From G963674955 sp963674955 (GTDB lineage: Bacteria; Desulfobacterota; Desulfovibrionia; Desulfovibrionales; Desulfovibrionaceae): a stretch of 64,000 bases of DNA. The notes under the pieces are model-generated. The model was not told the DNA's origin and made no database searches. It saw only the letters and a list, made by a program, of their open reading frames with translations. A program made the translations under genes and the position numbers. The DNA lies in contig CAXXKR010000004.1 in the NCBI GenBank assembly GCA_963674955.2, positions 682,001-746,000 on the forward strand, given 5' to 3'. Positions 41,657 to 50,769 of the stretch are shown one piece after another (positions within the stretch are counted from its first letter, which is position 1; each line of letters opens with the position of its first letter).

Positions 41657-43765
41657 CTACCCCGTAACGGGTTGGGCCTCGATGAACTTTTCGGCTTCAG
41701 CCTCGAAAAGAGGCCTGGAAAACAAATAGCCCTGACCGTAGTCGCTGCCGAGATCAATGAGAATCTCCTTTTGGGCCTGATTCTCTATTCCCTCGGAAAT
41801 GACGACCAAGCCGAGGTTGTGGGCCAAAGTGATTATCGCCCTGACAATTTCCAGATTTTCGGGGGTGGTGTCGATCCCGCGCACGAAGCTCAGATCGACC
41901 TTCAGGTAGTCCAACGGAAACTTCTGCAGATAATCCATGGACGAATAGCCCGTGCCGAAGTCGTCGATGGCCAGTTTTATCCCGGATTCCTTGATGCGAT
42001 TCAGCCTGCGGATGTAGGACCGCGCGTCCCGCATGACAGTGGTCTCGGTTATTTCCAGCTTCACGTTTTCAGGCGGCAAATTCGTCTTTCCGAGCGAGGC
42101 CAGCAGGTCATCCACGAATCCGTTTCTTGAAAACTGAATTCCTGAGATATTCACCGAAAGAATCAAATCACCGGCTTGCGGAATTTTCTCGCGCCAGGCG
42201 GCCATTGTTTCACAGGACTTCTCGAAAACCCATTGTCCCAAAGGAACGATCAGGCCCGTATCCTCGGCAACGGGTATGAACTCGCCGGGCAGTATGGCCC
42301 CGCGTTCAGGATGCTGCCAGCGGACAAGGGCTTCGAACCCGATGAGACGCATGTCCTTCAGGCGGACTATGGGCTGAAAAGCGACCTTGAACTCTTTCCT
42401 GACCAAGGCCCTGCGCAGATCGCTTTCCAGGGTCAATCTGCGGACCGCTTTCTCACGCATCTTCATGTTGAAGACGCGGAAACGGTCTCGACCGGATTCC
42501 TTGGCCCGGTACATGGCCAGGTTGGCGTCCTGAAGCAATTCCTCCGGCTTTTCGTAGTCGCGAGTGCAAAAGGTGATGCCGATGCTGGCCGTGGTCTGAA
42601 TCTCGTGGCTGCCCACCTGGAAGGTTTCGCGCATGGCGTTTCTGATTCTCTTGACCACGCGGATGGCTTCCTTGCGGGAATCGAGCTCTTCCAGAAGAAT
42701 GACAAACTCGTCCCCGCCGAAACGGGCCACAGTGTCCACGCCCCTGACCAGCTTCAAAAGCTTGTCGCTGACTTCGACAAGAAGACCGTCGCCGGACGCA
42801 TGGCCAAGGCTGTCGTTGACGACCTTGAACCTGTCCAAGTCCATGAAAATCACAGCATAGCAACGATCCTCATGTCTCTTGACCTTTTCTATGACCAAAC
42901 TGATGCGGTCAAGGCAAAGGGTGCGGTTGCCGGTGCCGGTCAAGGGATCCTGCAGGGCCTGCTGCTTGAACTGGATTTCCATGAACTTTCTGCGCGTTAT
43001 GTCGCGCATGCCCATCCGCAGGCCCAAATCCTCGCCCGTGCTGGAAATGGCCCTGCTATTGGCCTGTCCTATCCAGCAGACCCTGCCGTCGGAGCGTATG
43101 ATCCTAAAATCCAGGTAATTGTCTCCGCTGTCAGGCTCCTGGGCCATGAATCGCTCCCAAAAAGGCAGGTCTTCGCCATGAATTATCTGCTTGATGAACT
43201 CAGGGTTTTCAACAAATTTTTCAGGCGGATATCCGGTCATGCGTTCGCACGACGGGCTTGTATAGAGAAGTTCTCCGGAAGGACTGAGCCAGGATTCCCA
43301 GTCGTAGGTATAGTCCGCCACCGTGCGGTAGCGTTCCTCGGATTCCTGCAGTTTACGTCTGGACCGCTCAATTTCCTGTCTCTGCCGGTGCAACTGCACG
43401 AAGACCCGGGCCTTGCTTCTGAGTATCTCGGGCTGGACGGGCTTGAACAGATAGTCCACCGCTCCGAGTTCGTAGCCCTTGAACACATGACAGTCTTCCT
43501 TGCTGATGGCGGTGACGAAGATAATCGGGATGTCGCGCGTCTTCTCATCGGACCGGATATACTCCGCAGCGGTAAAGCCATCCATGTCGGGCATCATCAC
43601 GTCCATGAAAATCAAGGCGAAATCCTTTTTTCGCACCTCCTCCAGGGCCTCGTAACCGGATTCAACGGAAACCACGTCCACATCGTCGGCCTTGAGAATG
43701 GCTTCAAGAAGACGAAGATTCACTTTTTCATCGTCAACGATGAGTATGTTTACCAAATCCGACAT
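41657..43765 (-). CDS. Response regulator with PAS, GGDEF and EAL domains
   Basis: A 702-residue c-di-GMP enzyme. The receiver (~1-120) has the acceptor Asp in LIFMDVMMPDMDGF. A PAS domain with PAC follows (~145-265). The diguanylate cyclase domain (~275-435) has intact RFGGDEFVILLEE and the product-inhibition site RGVD five residues before it. The phosphodiesterase domain (~445-700) has intact IGFEALVRWQHP and IDDFGTGYSSMDYL. Both activities may be functional, switched by phosphorylation. The start at 43765 follows AGAGGCCCA. It is monocistronic, and its kinase is not identified here. Confidence 0.93.
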   Translation of the reverse strand: MSDLVNILIVDDEKVNLRLLEAILKADDVDVVSVESGYEALEEVRKKDFALIFMDVMMPDMDGFTAAEYIRSDEKTRDIPIIFVTAISKEDCHVFKGYELGAVDYLFKPVQPEILRSKARVFVQLHRQRQEIERSRRKLQESEERYRTVADYTYDWESWLSPSGELLYTSPSCERMTGYPPEKFVENPEFIKQIIHGEDLPFWERFMAQEPDSGDNYLDFRIIRSDGRVCWIGQANSRAISSTGEDLGLRMGMRDITRRKFMEIQFKQQALQDPLTGTGNRTLCLDRISLVIEKVKRHEDRCYAVIFMDLDRFKVVNDSLGHASGDGLLVEVSDKLLKLVRGVDTVARFGGDEFVILLEELDSRKEAIRVVKRIRNAMRETFQVGSHEIQTTASIGITFCTRDYEKPEELLQDANLAMYRAKESGRDRFRVFNMKMREKAVRRLTLESDLRRALVRKEFKVAFQPIVRLKDMRLIGFEALVRWQHPERGAILPGEFIPVAEDTGLIVPLGQWVFEKSCETMAAWREKIPQAGDLILSVNISGIQFSRNGFVDDLLASLGKTNLPPENVKLEITETTVMRDARSYIRRLNRIKESGIKLAIDDFGTGYSSMDYLQKFPLDYLKVDLSFVRGIDTTPENLEIVRAIITLAHNLGLVVISEGIENQAQKEILIDLGSDYGQGYLFSRPLFEAEAEKFIEAQPVTG

Positions 43766-43939
43766 TGGGCCTCTTTCCATTTGATTTGAACAAAAAATAC
43801 CGTGAATATGCCAAGCGCGCCAGCAACCTCTTATTAGGCGAATTTTGGCATAATTGAATTTGCATATTTATACAATATCGACAGTTGGCCGTGTTTGACA
43901 GATTACGTGCGCGAATTTACTTATACACCGAAACGATCA

Positions 43940-44218
43940 ATGGAGGAAGGGAACTTGAGCGAAAAAGCCTTGAACGCACTCAAGTGCCGCCTGGATGAAA
44001 CACACCAGTGGCCGACACAATACATTTTCAAGTTCATTGTCAAAACGGAACACCTTGATGAACTGGTATCGGCATTGCCCGACGAACCTATGACCACCAG
44101 AAACTCCCAGAAAGCCAACTTCGTAAGCGTGACAATGGAGCCGGTCATGAATTCCAGCGCCGAAGTCATTGAAGTCTACCGCAAAACCGCCATGATCAAG
44201 GGTCTGATATCCCTGTAA
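43940..44218 (+). CDS. DUF493 (YbeD-like) protein
   Basis: A protein of about 92 residues with the DUF493 core WPTQYIFKFIVKTEHLDELV and the matching SQKANFVSVTMEPVMNSSAE, ending in an EVYRKTAMIKGLISL helix. The fold is a ferredoxin-like alpha/beta sandwich; function is unknown, possibly regulatory. The start is uncertain. ATG at 43940 overlaps the best ribosome site, GGAGGAAGG, which is well placed for a TTG at 43955; ATG at 43895 would add an atypical N-terminus. It precedes ileS by 104 bases. Confidence 0.7.
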   Translation: MEEGNLSEKALNALKCRLDETHQWPTQYIFKFIVKTEHLDELVSALPDEPMTTRNSQKANFVSVTMEPVMNSSAEVIEVYRKTAMIKGLISL

Positions 44219-44322
44219 AGGGTCTTGAAACCTTGACTTCCGCCCTTCCTTGTTTCAAATTGAAATTTTGCTTTATTTGACCGCATCAGCCCAATACGCA
44301 TTTCCCGGAGGACACCCCAAAG

Positions 44323-47130
44323 ATGAGCGACTATAAGAAGACCCTGTGCCTGCCCCAAACCAAATTCCCCATGAAGGCCAATCTCCGGCAAAAAGAGCCG
44401 GAAACGCTCAAGTTCTGGGAAGAGATCAACGCCTACGACCAGATGGTCTCGGCCAACGACGGCAATGAAAAGTACGTCCTCCATGACGGCCCCCCATACG
44501 CCAACGGCCATATCCACATGGGCACGGCCATGAACAAGATACTCAAGGACATTGTGGTCAAGTCCAAGAACATGCAGGGACTCAAGGCCGAATACGTGCC
44601 CGGCTGGGACTGTCACGGGCTGCCCATCGAGCACAAGGTCGAGCAGGAACTGAAGAAAAAGAAAAAGACCGATCTGCCGGTTTTGATCATCCGCAAGCTC
44701 TGCCGCGAATACGCCGCAAAGTGGCTGGACGTGCAGCGCAAGGAATTCAAGCGGTTGGGCGGTCTGGGTCTCTGGGACAAGCCATATCGCACAATGGACC
44801 CCTCCTATGAGGCGGCCACGGCGCGTGAACTGGGCAATTTCATTGCCAAAGGCTCGGTGGTCAGGGGCAAGAAGCCCATCCACTGGTGTTGCGACTGCCA
44901 CACGGCGCTGGCCGAGGCCGAGGTGGAACACGAAGACCACACCTCGCCCTCCATCTACGTCCGCTTTCCCCTTCAGGACGGCAAAGTCAAGGAACTGGCC
45001 CCGGAAATCGACCCCGCCAAGGCATACATCATAATCTGGACCACCACGCCCTGGACCATCCCGGACAACATGGCCGTGGCCGTTCATCCCCAGTTCGAGT
45101 ATGCGGCGGTGGAGGTCAAGGGCGAATTCTATATCCTGGCCAAGCAACTTCTCGAGCAATGCGCGGAACGATTCGGATGGACGGACTACAAAGTCTTATC
45201 GGAGATGGACGGCGCCGCCCTGGAGGGCCTGGTGGCCCGCCATCCCATTTACGACCGCCCCTCCCCCATAGTCCTGGCCGACTACGTGACCCTGGAAACC
45301 GGCACCGGCTGCGTCCACACCGCTCCCGGACATGGCCGCGAGGACTACGAGACCGGGGTGAAATACGGCCTGGAAATCTATTCGCCCATGAACGACAAGG
45401 GCGAATTCTTCAAGGAGGTTGAGTTCTTCGCCGGCCTGAATGTTTTCGAGGCCAACCCGAAAGTCATCGAAAAGCTGGAAGAATTGGGCAACCTCATGGC
45501 GTCGGAAAAAATCTCCCACTCCTACCCGCACTGCTGGCGCTGCAAAAAACCGGTCATTTTCAGGGCCACAACGCAGTGGTTCATATCCATGGCCAACAAC
45601 GACCTGCGAAAGAAATCCCTGGAGGCCATCAGGAACGAAGTGAAATGGATTCCGGCCTGGGGCGAGGAACGCATATACAACATGATCGAAAACCGCCCGG
45701 ACTGGTGCATTTCCAGGCAAAGAAACTGGGGCGTGCCCATCCTGGCCCTGCTCTGCGAGGACTGCGACGAGGCCTATTTCGATTCCGACTGGGTCATGTC
45801 CGTGGTGGACAAGTTCGAAGGTCATCCCAACGGCTGCGACTACTGGTTCGAAGCTCCGCTGGAGGACATCGTCCCCAAGGGGCTGACCTGCCCCAAGTGC
45901 GGAGGCGGCCACTGGAAACGCGAAAGCGACATCCTTGATGTCTGGTTCGATTCCGGCACCAGCTTTTCCGCTGTTGTGGAGCAAAGGCCGGAGCTGAGCT
46001 ATCCCGCCGATATCTATCTTGAAGGCTCGGACCAGCATCGCGGCTGGTTCCACAGTTCACTGCTGGCCTCAGTGGGCACCAGGGGCGTTCCGCCTTACAA
46101 GACCGTCCTGACACACGGCTATGTGGTGGACGGCCAGGGCAAGAAAATGTCCAAATCCATCGGCAACGTCATCGCCCCGCAGGAGATCATCGACAAGCAC
46201 GGCGCGGAAATACTGCGCATGTGGGTCTCGGCGGTCAACTACCAGGAAGATGTCCGCATCTCCGATGAAATCCTCAGCCGCCTTGTGGACGCCTACCGCA
46301 GAATTCGCAACACCTGCAGGTTCATTCTGGGCAACATCTCGGACCTGACCCCGGAAAGGCTTGTGGAAAGCAGAAATCTGCTGCCCCTGGACCGTTTCGC
46401 CCTGGACCTCTTCACGCGCAAGCATCTGTCCGTACAACGGGCCTACGCCAATTTCGAATACCACAAGGTCTACCATTCTCTGCACAACCTTTGCGTGACC
46501 GACCTTTCGGCCTTTTACCTGGACGTAATCAAGGACCGGCTCTACGTTTCCGGCGAAGACAGCCTGGAAAGGCGCAGCGCCCAGACCGTGCTCTACAGGA
46601 TACTCATCATGCTCCTCAAGGACATGGCCCCAATACTGAGCTTCACGGCCGAAGAGGTCTACGGCTACATGCCCGAAGCCTTGCGCCCGGAATCCCGGAC
46701 CGTGTTCTCCATGCGCGTCGAGGCTGTGGACGCCGGACTGCCCGACGCCGAACGCAAAAGATGGGAGCTGCTCATGGACCTGCGCGGCGAGGTGACCAAG
46801 GCCATCGAACCTTTGCGCCGCGACCGTGTCGTGGGCCACTCGCTGGACACTTTCATCACCCTCTTCGCAACCGAGGAAATCCAATCAATACTGGGCATGG
46901 AAGGCCTTGATCTCAGGGAATTCTTCATTGTTTCCAAGGTCGAATTCACGGATTCCAACAAGGCGCCTGAAGACGCCTACACGTCGGATGAAATCGACAA
47001 GCTGAGCATAAGCGTGCAAAACGCCCCCGGAGACAAGTGCGGTCGTTGCTGGCGGTACGACGAGGAGCTTGGCGGCAATGCGGATTATCCGGACGCCTGC
47101 CCCAGATGCACCAAAGTGCTGGCAGGGTAG
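44323..47130 (+). CDS. ileS: Isoleucyl-tRNA synthetase
   Basis: A 935-residue class I synthetase that charges tRNA-Ile. The HIGH motif is PPYANGHIHMGTAMNK near residue 57. The editing (CP1) domain is in the middle (TTTPWTIPDNMAVAVHP). The KMSKS loop is GKKMSKSIGNVI near 608, and a C-terminal zinc finger is CGRCWRY with CPRCTKVL. Its length and zinc finger match the standard bacterial (E. coli) type. CCGGAGGACACCCCAAAG precedes the ATG. lspA follows after five bases, the common ileS-lspA operon. No T-box leader is seen upstream. Confidence 0.97.
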   Translation: MSDYKKTLCLPQTKFPMKANLRQKEPETLKFWEEINAYDQMVSANDGNEKYVLHDGPPYANGHIHMGTAMNKILKDIVVKSKNMQGLKAEYVPGWDCHGLPIEHKVEQELKKKKKTDLPVLIIRKLCREYAAKWLDVQRKEFKRLGGLGLWDKPYRTMDPSYEAATARELGNFIAKGSVVRGKKPIHWCCDCHTALAEAEVEHEDHTSPSIYVRFPLQDGKVKELAPEIDPAKAYIIIWTTTPWTIPDNMAVAVHPQFEYAAVEVKGEFYILAKQLLEQCAERFGWTDYKVLSEMDGAALEGLVARHPIYDRPSPIVLADYVTLETGTGCVHTAPGHGREDYETGVKYGLEIYSPMNDKGEFFKEVEFFAGLNVFEANPKVIEKLEELGNLMASEKISHSYPHCWRCKKPVIFRATTQWFISMANNDLRKKSLEAIRNEVKWIPAWGEERIYNMIENRPDWCISRQRNWGVPILALLCEDCDEAYFDSDWVMSVVDKFEGHPNGCDYWFEAPLEDIVPKGLTCPKCGGGHWKRESDILDVWFDSGTSFSAVVEQRPELSYPADIYLEGSDQHRGWFHSSLLASVGTRGVPPYKTVLTHGYVVDGQGKKMSKSIGNVIAPQEIIDKHGAEILRMWVSAVNYQEDVRISDEILSRLVDAYRRIRNTCRFILGNISDLTPERLVESRNLLPLDRFALDLFTRKHLSVQRAYANFEYHKVYHSLHNLCVTDLSAFYLDVIKDRLYVSGEDSLERRSAQTVLYRILIMLLKDMAPILSFTAEEVYGYMPEALRPESRTVFSMRVEAVDAGLPDAERKRWELLMDLRGEVTKAIEPLRRDRVVGHSLDTFITLFATEEIQSILGMEGLDLREFFIVSKVEFTDSNKAPEDAYTSDEIDKLSISVQNAPGDKCGRCWRYDEELGGNADYPDACPRCTKVLAG

Positions 47131-47135
47131 GACGC

Positions 47136-47630
47136 ATGAAAAAACGCATGATCAAAGCCCTGGCCTGGGCCCTGGCCATACTGATCCCGGACCTGATCAC
47201 CAAGGCCCTGGTCCTGAAGCATGTCCAGCCCTGGTCCACAAGGGAAATCATACCCGGATTCATGAACGTGGTGCGCGTCATGAACAGGGGTGCGGCCTTC
47301 GGGTTCCTCAACTCCAAAAACACCGACTGGCAGATTTACGCCTTCATCCTCATTACCCTGGTGGCCCTGTGTTTTATGGTCTACCTATTATGGAAAGGCG
47401 AACAGACCGACTTCTTCTTTGTTACCGGCCTGGGTCTGATCATGGGCGGAGCGTTGGGGAATCTGGTGGACAGAATTCGCCTGGGCCAGGTCGTCGATTT
47501 CATAGACGTGCACGTGGGCAGTCTGCACTGGCCGTCATTCAACGTGGCAGACTCCGGGATAACACTCGGCGCCCTTTCGGTCCTGATCTCCCTTTACCTG
47601 CAACGGCGGCGCATGTCCGGGGAAAGTTAA
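47136..47630 (+). CDS. lspA: Signal peptidase II (lipoprotein signal peptidase)
   Basis: A 164-residue inner-membrane aspartyl protease that cleaves diacylated prolipoproteins. Four membrane helices are visible. The conserved boxes are NRGAAFGF, GNLVDRIRLGQVVDFIDV (first catalytic Asp) and SFNVADSGI (second). The ATG at 47136 gives a normal N-terminus; the frame extends back into ileS. It is coupled to ileS. The substrate CpoB-like lipoprotein is encoded about 400 bases downstream. Confidence 0.95.
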   Translation: MKKRMIKALAWALAILIPDLITKALVLKHVQPWSTREIIPGFMNVVRVMNRGAAFGFLNSKNTDWQIYAFILITLVALCFMVYLLWKGEQTDFFFVTGLGLIMGGALGNLVDRIRLGQVVDFIDVHVGSLHWPSFNVADSGITLGALSVLISLYLQRRRMSGES

Positions 47631-47791
47631 TTGCGGACCGCAGGCCCACCTTGTTCGCATCTCCCCGGTTTGATATTGAACAGGCACGGTTCGAACAAGA
47701 AAAACCGCCGGCGCCAAATGCGCCGCAAATTAGTCCTTGGCCCTTTTCTTGCTTGCTTTTTACCTGTTGTTTTAAAAAACGGAGAAAATAC

Positions 47792-48019
47792 ATGTTCGAC
47801 CATCTCAGCCAGGTTACGCCCATGCAATGGGCGCTTGTCCTGGGCATAGTCGCAATCTTCCTGACCATCTCCTTCATCTCAATCTGGGACGCATTCCACA
47901 AGGAATTCAACTCAGTGAACGAAAAGGTGGCCTGGATACAAATTTGCATTTTCATTCCCGTCCTAGGCGGAATCGCTTACCTGCTGATAGGAAAAAGAAG
48001 GGGGAAAAAGATCAAATGA
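47792..48019 (+). CDS. Small PLDc_N-domain membrane protein
   Basis: A 75-residue protein with two hydrophobic segments (WALVLGIVAIFLTISFISIW and IQICIFIPVLGGIAYLLIGK) in the layout of the phospholipase D N-terminal (PLDc_N) domain. It has no catalytic part. The role is unknown. CGGAGAAAATAC precedes the ATG. The stop overlaps the start of the CpoB-like gene (ATGA), so the two are translationally coupled. Confidence 0.75.
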   Translation: MFDHLSQVTPMQWALVLGIVAIFLTISFISIWDAFHKEFNSVNEKVAWIQICIFIPVLGGIAYLLIGKRRGKKIK

Positions 48020-48897
48020 AATCACTGCAAGTAAAACACGTCGCAATGCTCCTTTTGGCCGCCCTGCTGCTGGTCGCCACCGGCTGCGCCAGCAAGCAGG
48101 ATGTTGAGACCCTGCAAACCGAGACAATGAAAAGCCGCAGGGAATCACGCGAACTTTATGAACAGCTCGAGCAACAGATTCAGCAAACCAAGCAGGCCGC
48201 TGGGCCCATGCGTGAAAAACAGGCCAGCATCTGGGCCGAGGTGGAAAGCCTGCGCACCCAGGTGGCCATCCTCCAGGGACAAATCGACGCGCTGACCGTG
48301 CGCCTCAACAGCCGGACCACAGCCAAGGGCGGTTCCGTGACCCTCGAAGAGGTCGCCAACGAAGTCCAGGCCATCAGCTTCGCCCTGGAACACCAACTGG
48401 CCGTCGACTTGAACGCTGCAAGAAAGACCATGCCCCAAACCGAGGGCACTGTTCAGGGAGGTCAGCCTACCGCCGAGACAGGCGCCGATGGCCAACCAGC
48501 CGTGCAGGCCGAACCCAAGAACGCCGACCCTGCGGAAGCCCTCTATTCCAGGGCTCTGGACGCCTTCAAGGACAAAAACTACGAGGACGCCAGAAGGTAC
48601 TGGGCCGAATTCGTGAACACCTTCAAGGACAACCCAAAGGTGGCCAATGCGATTTTCTGGCAGGGCGAGTGCTACTATCAGCTGAAAAACTACGGCAAGG
48701 CGGTTCTGGCCTACCAGGATGTCATAGCCAAATACAGCAAGAGTCCCAAGTTCAAGTCCGCACTGCTGAAGCAGGGCATCTCATTCTACAAGATCGGCAA
48801 GGACAAGGCCGGAAAACTCGTTTTGCAGGATCTGCTCAACCGCTTTCCAAAATCCGTCGAAGCCAATCGCGCCAGAATCTTTCTGGAAGAGCAATAA
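48016..48897 (+). CDS. CpoB/YbgF-like TPR lipoprotein
   Basis: A 293-residue envelope protein. The signal peptide ends in a lipobox, LLLVATGC, near residue 22. A coiled coil follows (~25-110), then a Gln/Ala-rich linker and three TPR units (~175-293: ALYSRALDAFKDKNYEDARR, NAIFWQGECYYQLKNYGKAV, KSALLKQGISFYKIGKDKAG). The TPR end matches CpoB/YbgF of the Tol-Pal system, which links outer-membrane constriction to peptidoglycan synthesis. No tol or pal gene is adjacent, and here a lipid anchor replaces a plain signal peptide. The ATG overlaps the previous stop. Confidence 0.82.
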   Translation: MKSLQVKHVAMLLLAALLLVATGCASKQDVETLQTETMKSRRESRELYEQLEQQIQQTKQAAGPMREKQASIWAEVESLRTQVAILQGQIDALTVRLNSRTTAKGGSVTLEEVANEVQAISFALEHQLAVDLNAARKTMPQTEGTVQGGQPTAETGADGQPAVQAEPKNADPAEALYSRALDAFKDKNYEDARRYWAEFVNTFKDNPKVANAIFWQGECYYQLKNYGKAVLAYQDVIAKYSKSPKFKSALLKQGISFYKIGKDKAGKLVLQDLLNRFPKSVEANRARIFLEEQ

Positions 48898-48903
48898 CAA
48901 AAA

Positions 48904-48932
48904 GCCGCCTCCCTTGCGGCAAGGGAGGCGGC
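48904..48932 (+). repeat. Strong hairpin after the CpoB-like gene
   Basis: GCCGCCTCCCTT-GCGGC-AAGGGAGGCGGC: a perfect 12-base-pair stem right after the stop. No T-run follows, but it may still stop transcription or protect the 3' end. Confidence 0.6.
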
Positions 48933-48973
48933 GTGACACACAGAAACAACAAATCAACCTTGACGGCAATAAG

Positions 48974-49417
48974 ATGAGCAAAACACAAAAAGCCTACCGG
49001 AAGATAGTCCACCTCACATTTCCCCCGGACATGTCCGGAAAGCCTGTCATCTGCAATCTGACACGAAGATTCGACCTGGACTTCAACATCCTGCAGTCCG
49101 ACATAAATCCCCGGCAACAGGGCAGCATGACCCTTGAGATTTCCGGGCTGGAAGAGGCCTTCAACCATGGGGTCAGCTACCTCAAGGAAAACAGAATCAA
49201 CGTCTCTTCGGTGGCTCAGAAAGTCTTCCGCGACGAAGAAAAATGCATCCATTGCGGCGTATGCACGGCCATTTGCCCGACCAAGGCCCTGAAACTGGAT
49301 ATAAAGACAAGAAAAATCACCTTTGACGTTGAAAAATGCTCCGCCTGCGGGAGATGCACCAGGGTCTGCCCCGTACAGGCCATGAACATGGATGTGGAGG
49401 ACAACGGAACACATTAA
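48974..49417 (+). CDS. NIL-domain 2[4Fe-4S] ferredoxin
   Basis: A 147-residue protein. The N-terminal ~75 residues form a NIL-like domain (TFPPDMSGKPVICNLTRRFD), otherwise seen as the ligand domain of methionine ABC transporters. The C-terminal part holds two cluster motifs, CIHCGVCTAICP and CSACGRCTRVCP. NIL-ferredoxins in anaerobes and methanogens have been linked to sulfur metabolism, such as homocysteine formation, so this is a reasonable guess. The ribosome site is weak. It is first in a tight cluster with PilZ and CheZ genes, without obvious functional relation. Confidence 0.85.
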   Translation: MSKTQKAYRKIVHLTFPPDMSGKPVICNLTRRFDLDFNILQSDINPRQQGSMTLEISGLEEAFNHGVSYLKENRINVSSVAQKVFRDEEKCIHCGVCTAICPTKALKLDIKTRKITFDVEKCSACGRCTRVCPVQAMNMDVEDNGTH

Positions 49418-49435
49418 CGAGGCGAGGATACAGCC

Positions 49436-49957
49436 ATGAGCAATGAACAAAGGACATTCTCCCGCATCACGACCCGGCTGAAGGGCTACGCAAGACGCAC
49501 ATCAAGCGTGGACACAGCGCCGCTTTACAAAAGCTCGACACTGAACCTGCTGACCAGCCAGCAGGACAAGCTGCAATCGTCAAAGGTTCCTGAAGGGCTT
49601 GCCGACTTTCTCATCGAACTGGACAACAAGCTCGACATGATCCTGAGCCTTTTGAGCCAGGACCAGATTCGCACGGACTTCCCAATGACCATCGAGATCA
49701 TGGAAATCTCGGGAGCGGGCATCAAGTTCAGAACCAAGGAAAGGATCGCCCTGGACGAAAGCCTGGAGGTGGTCATCGTCCTCAACCAGTCTCCCCTGCG
49801 CCTTGCCGGATCAAAAGGTTTGGTCAAGGGGCACGAAGACGACACGGATTTATGGAGATTTGAATTTACCAACATCCGCGAACAGGATATAGAAAACGTC
49901 GTGCAGTATGTTTTTCAGGAACAGCGGGAGCAAATACGCCTTAAAAAATGGAGTTGA
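49436..49957 (+). CDS. PilZ-domain protein
   Basis: A 173-residue protein resembling c-di-GMP-binding PilZ proteins. The first ~80 residues are a helical extension, and a PilZ-like beta-barrel follows (~85-160), with IEIMEISGAGIKFRTKERIA in the place of the D/NxSxxG motif. The N-terminal Arg motif (RxxxR) is not clear before it, so nucleotide binding is uncertain. GAGGCGAGGATACAGCC precedes the ATG. The CheZ-like gene begins two bases after its stop, suggesting a shared motility role. Confidence 0.7.
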   Translation: MSNEQRTFSRITTRLKGYARRTSSVDTAPLYKSSTLNLLTSQQDKLQSSKVPEGLADFLIELDNKLDMILSLLSQDQIRTDFPMTIEIMEISGAGIKFRTKERIALDESLEVVIVLNQSPLRLAGSKGLVKGHEDDTDLWRFEFTNIREQDIENVVQYVFQEQREQIRLKKWS

Positions 49958-49959
49958 CG

Positions 49960-50691
49960 ATGCTTTCCAACGAAGAGCTCATTCAGGACATGATGCAGCG
50001 GGTATCAGACCAACTTGTCGCCAGCCTTACCCAATCCTTTACGTCGACCGTGGAAAAGGAAATCAACAAGAGTCTGTCCAAGGCCCTGCTGGAAGGTGAG
50101 TTCTACAAAAGGGTCAACGAGGATTTGCAGGAAGGCCTGGTCAGCATCTATCAGGAAGTCAAAAACGCCAAGGGCAACCAGAGCTGCGAACTGTTGACCG
50201 GAGAAGACCCGGACGCCCTGTTCACCAAAGCATCGGACCAACTGGACGCAGTGTTGAAAACCACGGAAAAGGCGGCCGTGGACATCATTGACATCGTCGA
50301 AAAACTTCAGGAAATGCAGGCTTCGGTGGCCAAGATCGTCAAAGGACTGGAAAGCGGCGGCATCACCAAGCAGGACCGAGAAGAACTGACAAAAATCAAC
50401 AGCACCCTGGGGCAGGACTTGTCGCAGATCATGGTCACCATGAGCTTTCAGGATCTTACCGGCCAGCGCATCAAGATAATCATCGAAACCATCAGAAAGG
50501 TCGAAGACATCGTCAAGCAGGTGGTCATGTCCACCGGTCTTATGCTCCGGGCGCGTGAAGAGGAACCGGAAATGGATTTCGACAAGATCGAAAAGGAAAC
50601 GAAAACCAAGGTCAGCAAATTGACCGGTCCCACCTCGGACACAAGCCAGGGCGAGGTTGACGACCTGCTGGCCTCTCTTGGTCTGGGATAG
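49960..50691 (+). CDS. cheZ: CheZ-like chemotaxis phosphatase
   Basis: A 243-residue protein with a long helical core and the active-site region MSFQDLTGQRIKIIIETIRK (catalytic Asp and Gln). It ends with a short peptide, EVDDLLASLGLG, that matches the CheY-binding tail of E. coli CheZ. It should dephosphorylate a CheY-type regulator. The ATG at 49960 has GGAG six bases upstream; an ATG at 49948 is in frame and overlaps the PilZ gene. The catalytic segment and the tail together make the assignment firm. Confidence 0.85.
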   Translation: MLSNEELIQDMMQRVSDQLVASLTQSFTSTVEKEINKSLSKALLEGEFYKRVNEDLQEGLVSIYQEVKNAKGNQSCELLTGEDPDALFTKASDQLDAVLKTTEKAAVDIIDIVEKLQEMQASVAKIVKGLESGGITKQDREELTKINSTLGQDLSQIMVTMSFQDLTGQRIKIIIETIRKVEDIVKQVVMSTGLMLRAREEEPEMDFDKIEKETKTKVSKLTGPTSDTSQGEVDDLLASLGLG

Positions 50692-50718
50692 CAATCCCAA
50701 CCAGCCGATATTTCAAAA

Positions 50719-50749
50719 AAAGGCCGCATCCCATAAGGAAGCGGCCTTT
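50719..50749. terminator. Bidirectional terminator between cheZ and mgtE
   Basis: AAAGGCCGC and GCGGCCTTT form a perfect 9-base-pair stem with A-run and T-rich flanks, between convergent genes. Confidence 0.75.
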
Positions 50750-50769
50750 AACTTTATCAAAAACCCAAG

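Noticed and set aside
42176..43789. 537-codon open frame antisense to the GGDEF-EAL gene
   Set aside because: The minus strand encodes complete REC, PAS, GGDEF and EAL motifs; the plus frame has no recognisable domain or ribosome site.
44219..44322. Possible T-box leader before ileS
   Set aside because: No T-box sequence, specifier hairpin or terminator is seen in the short interval.
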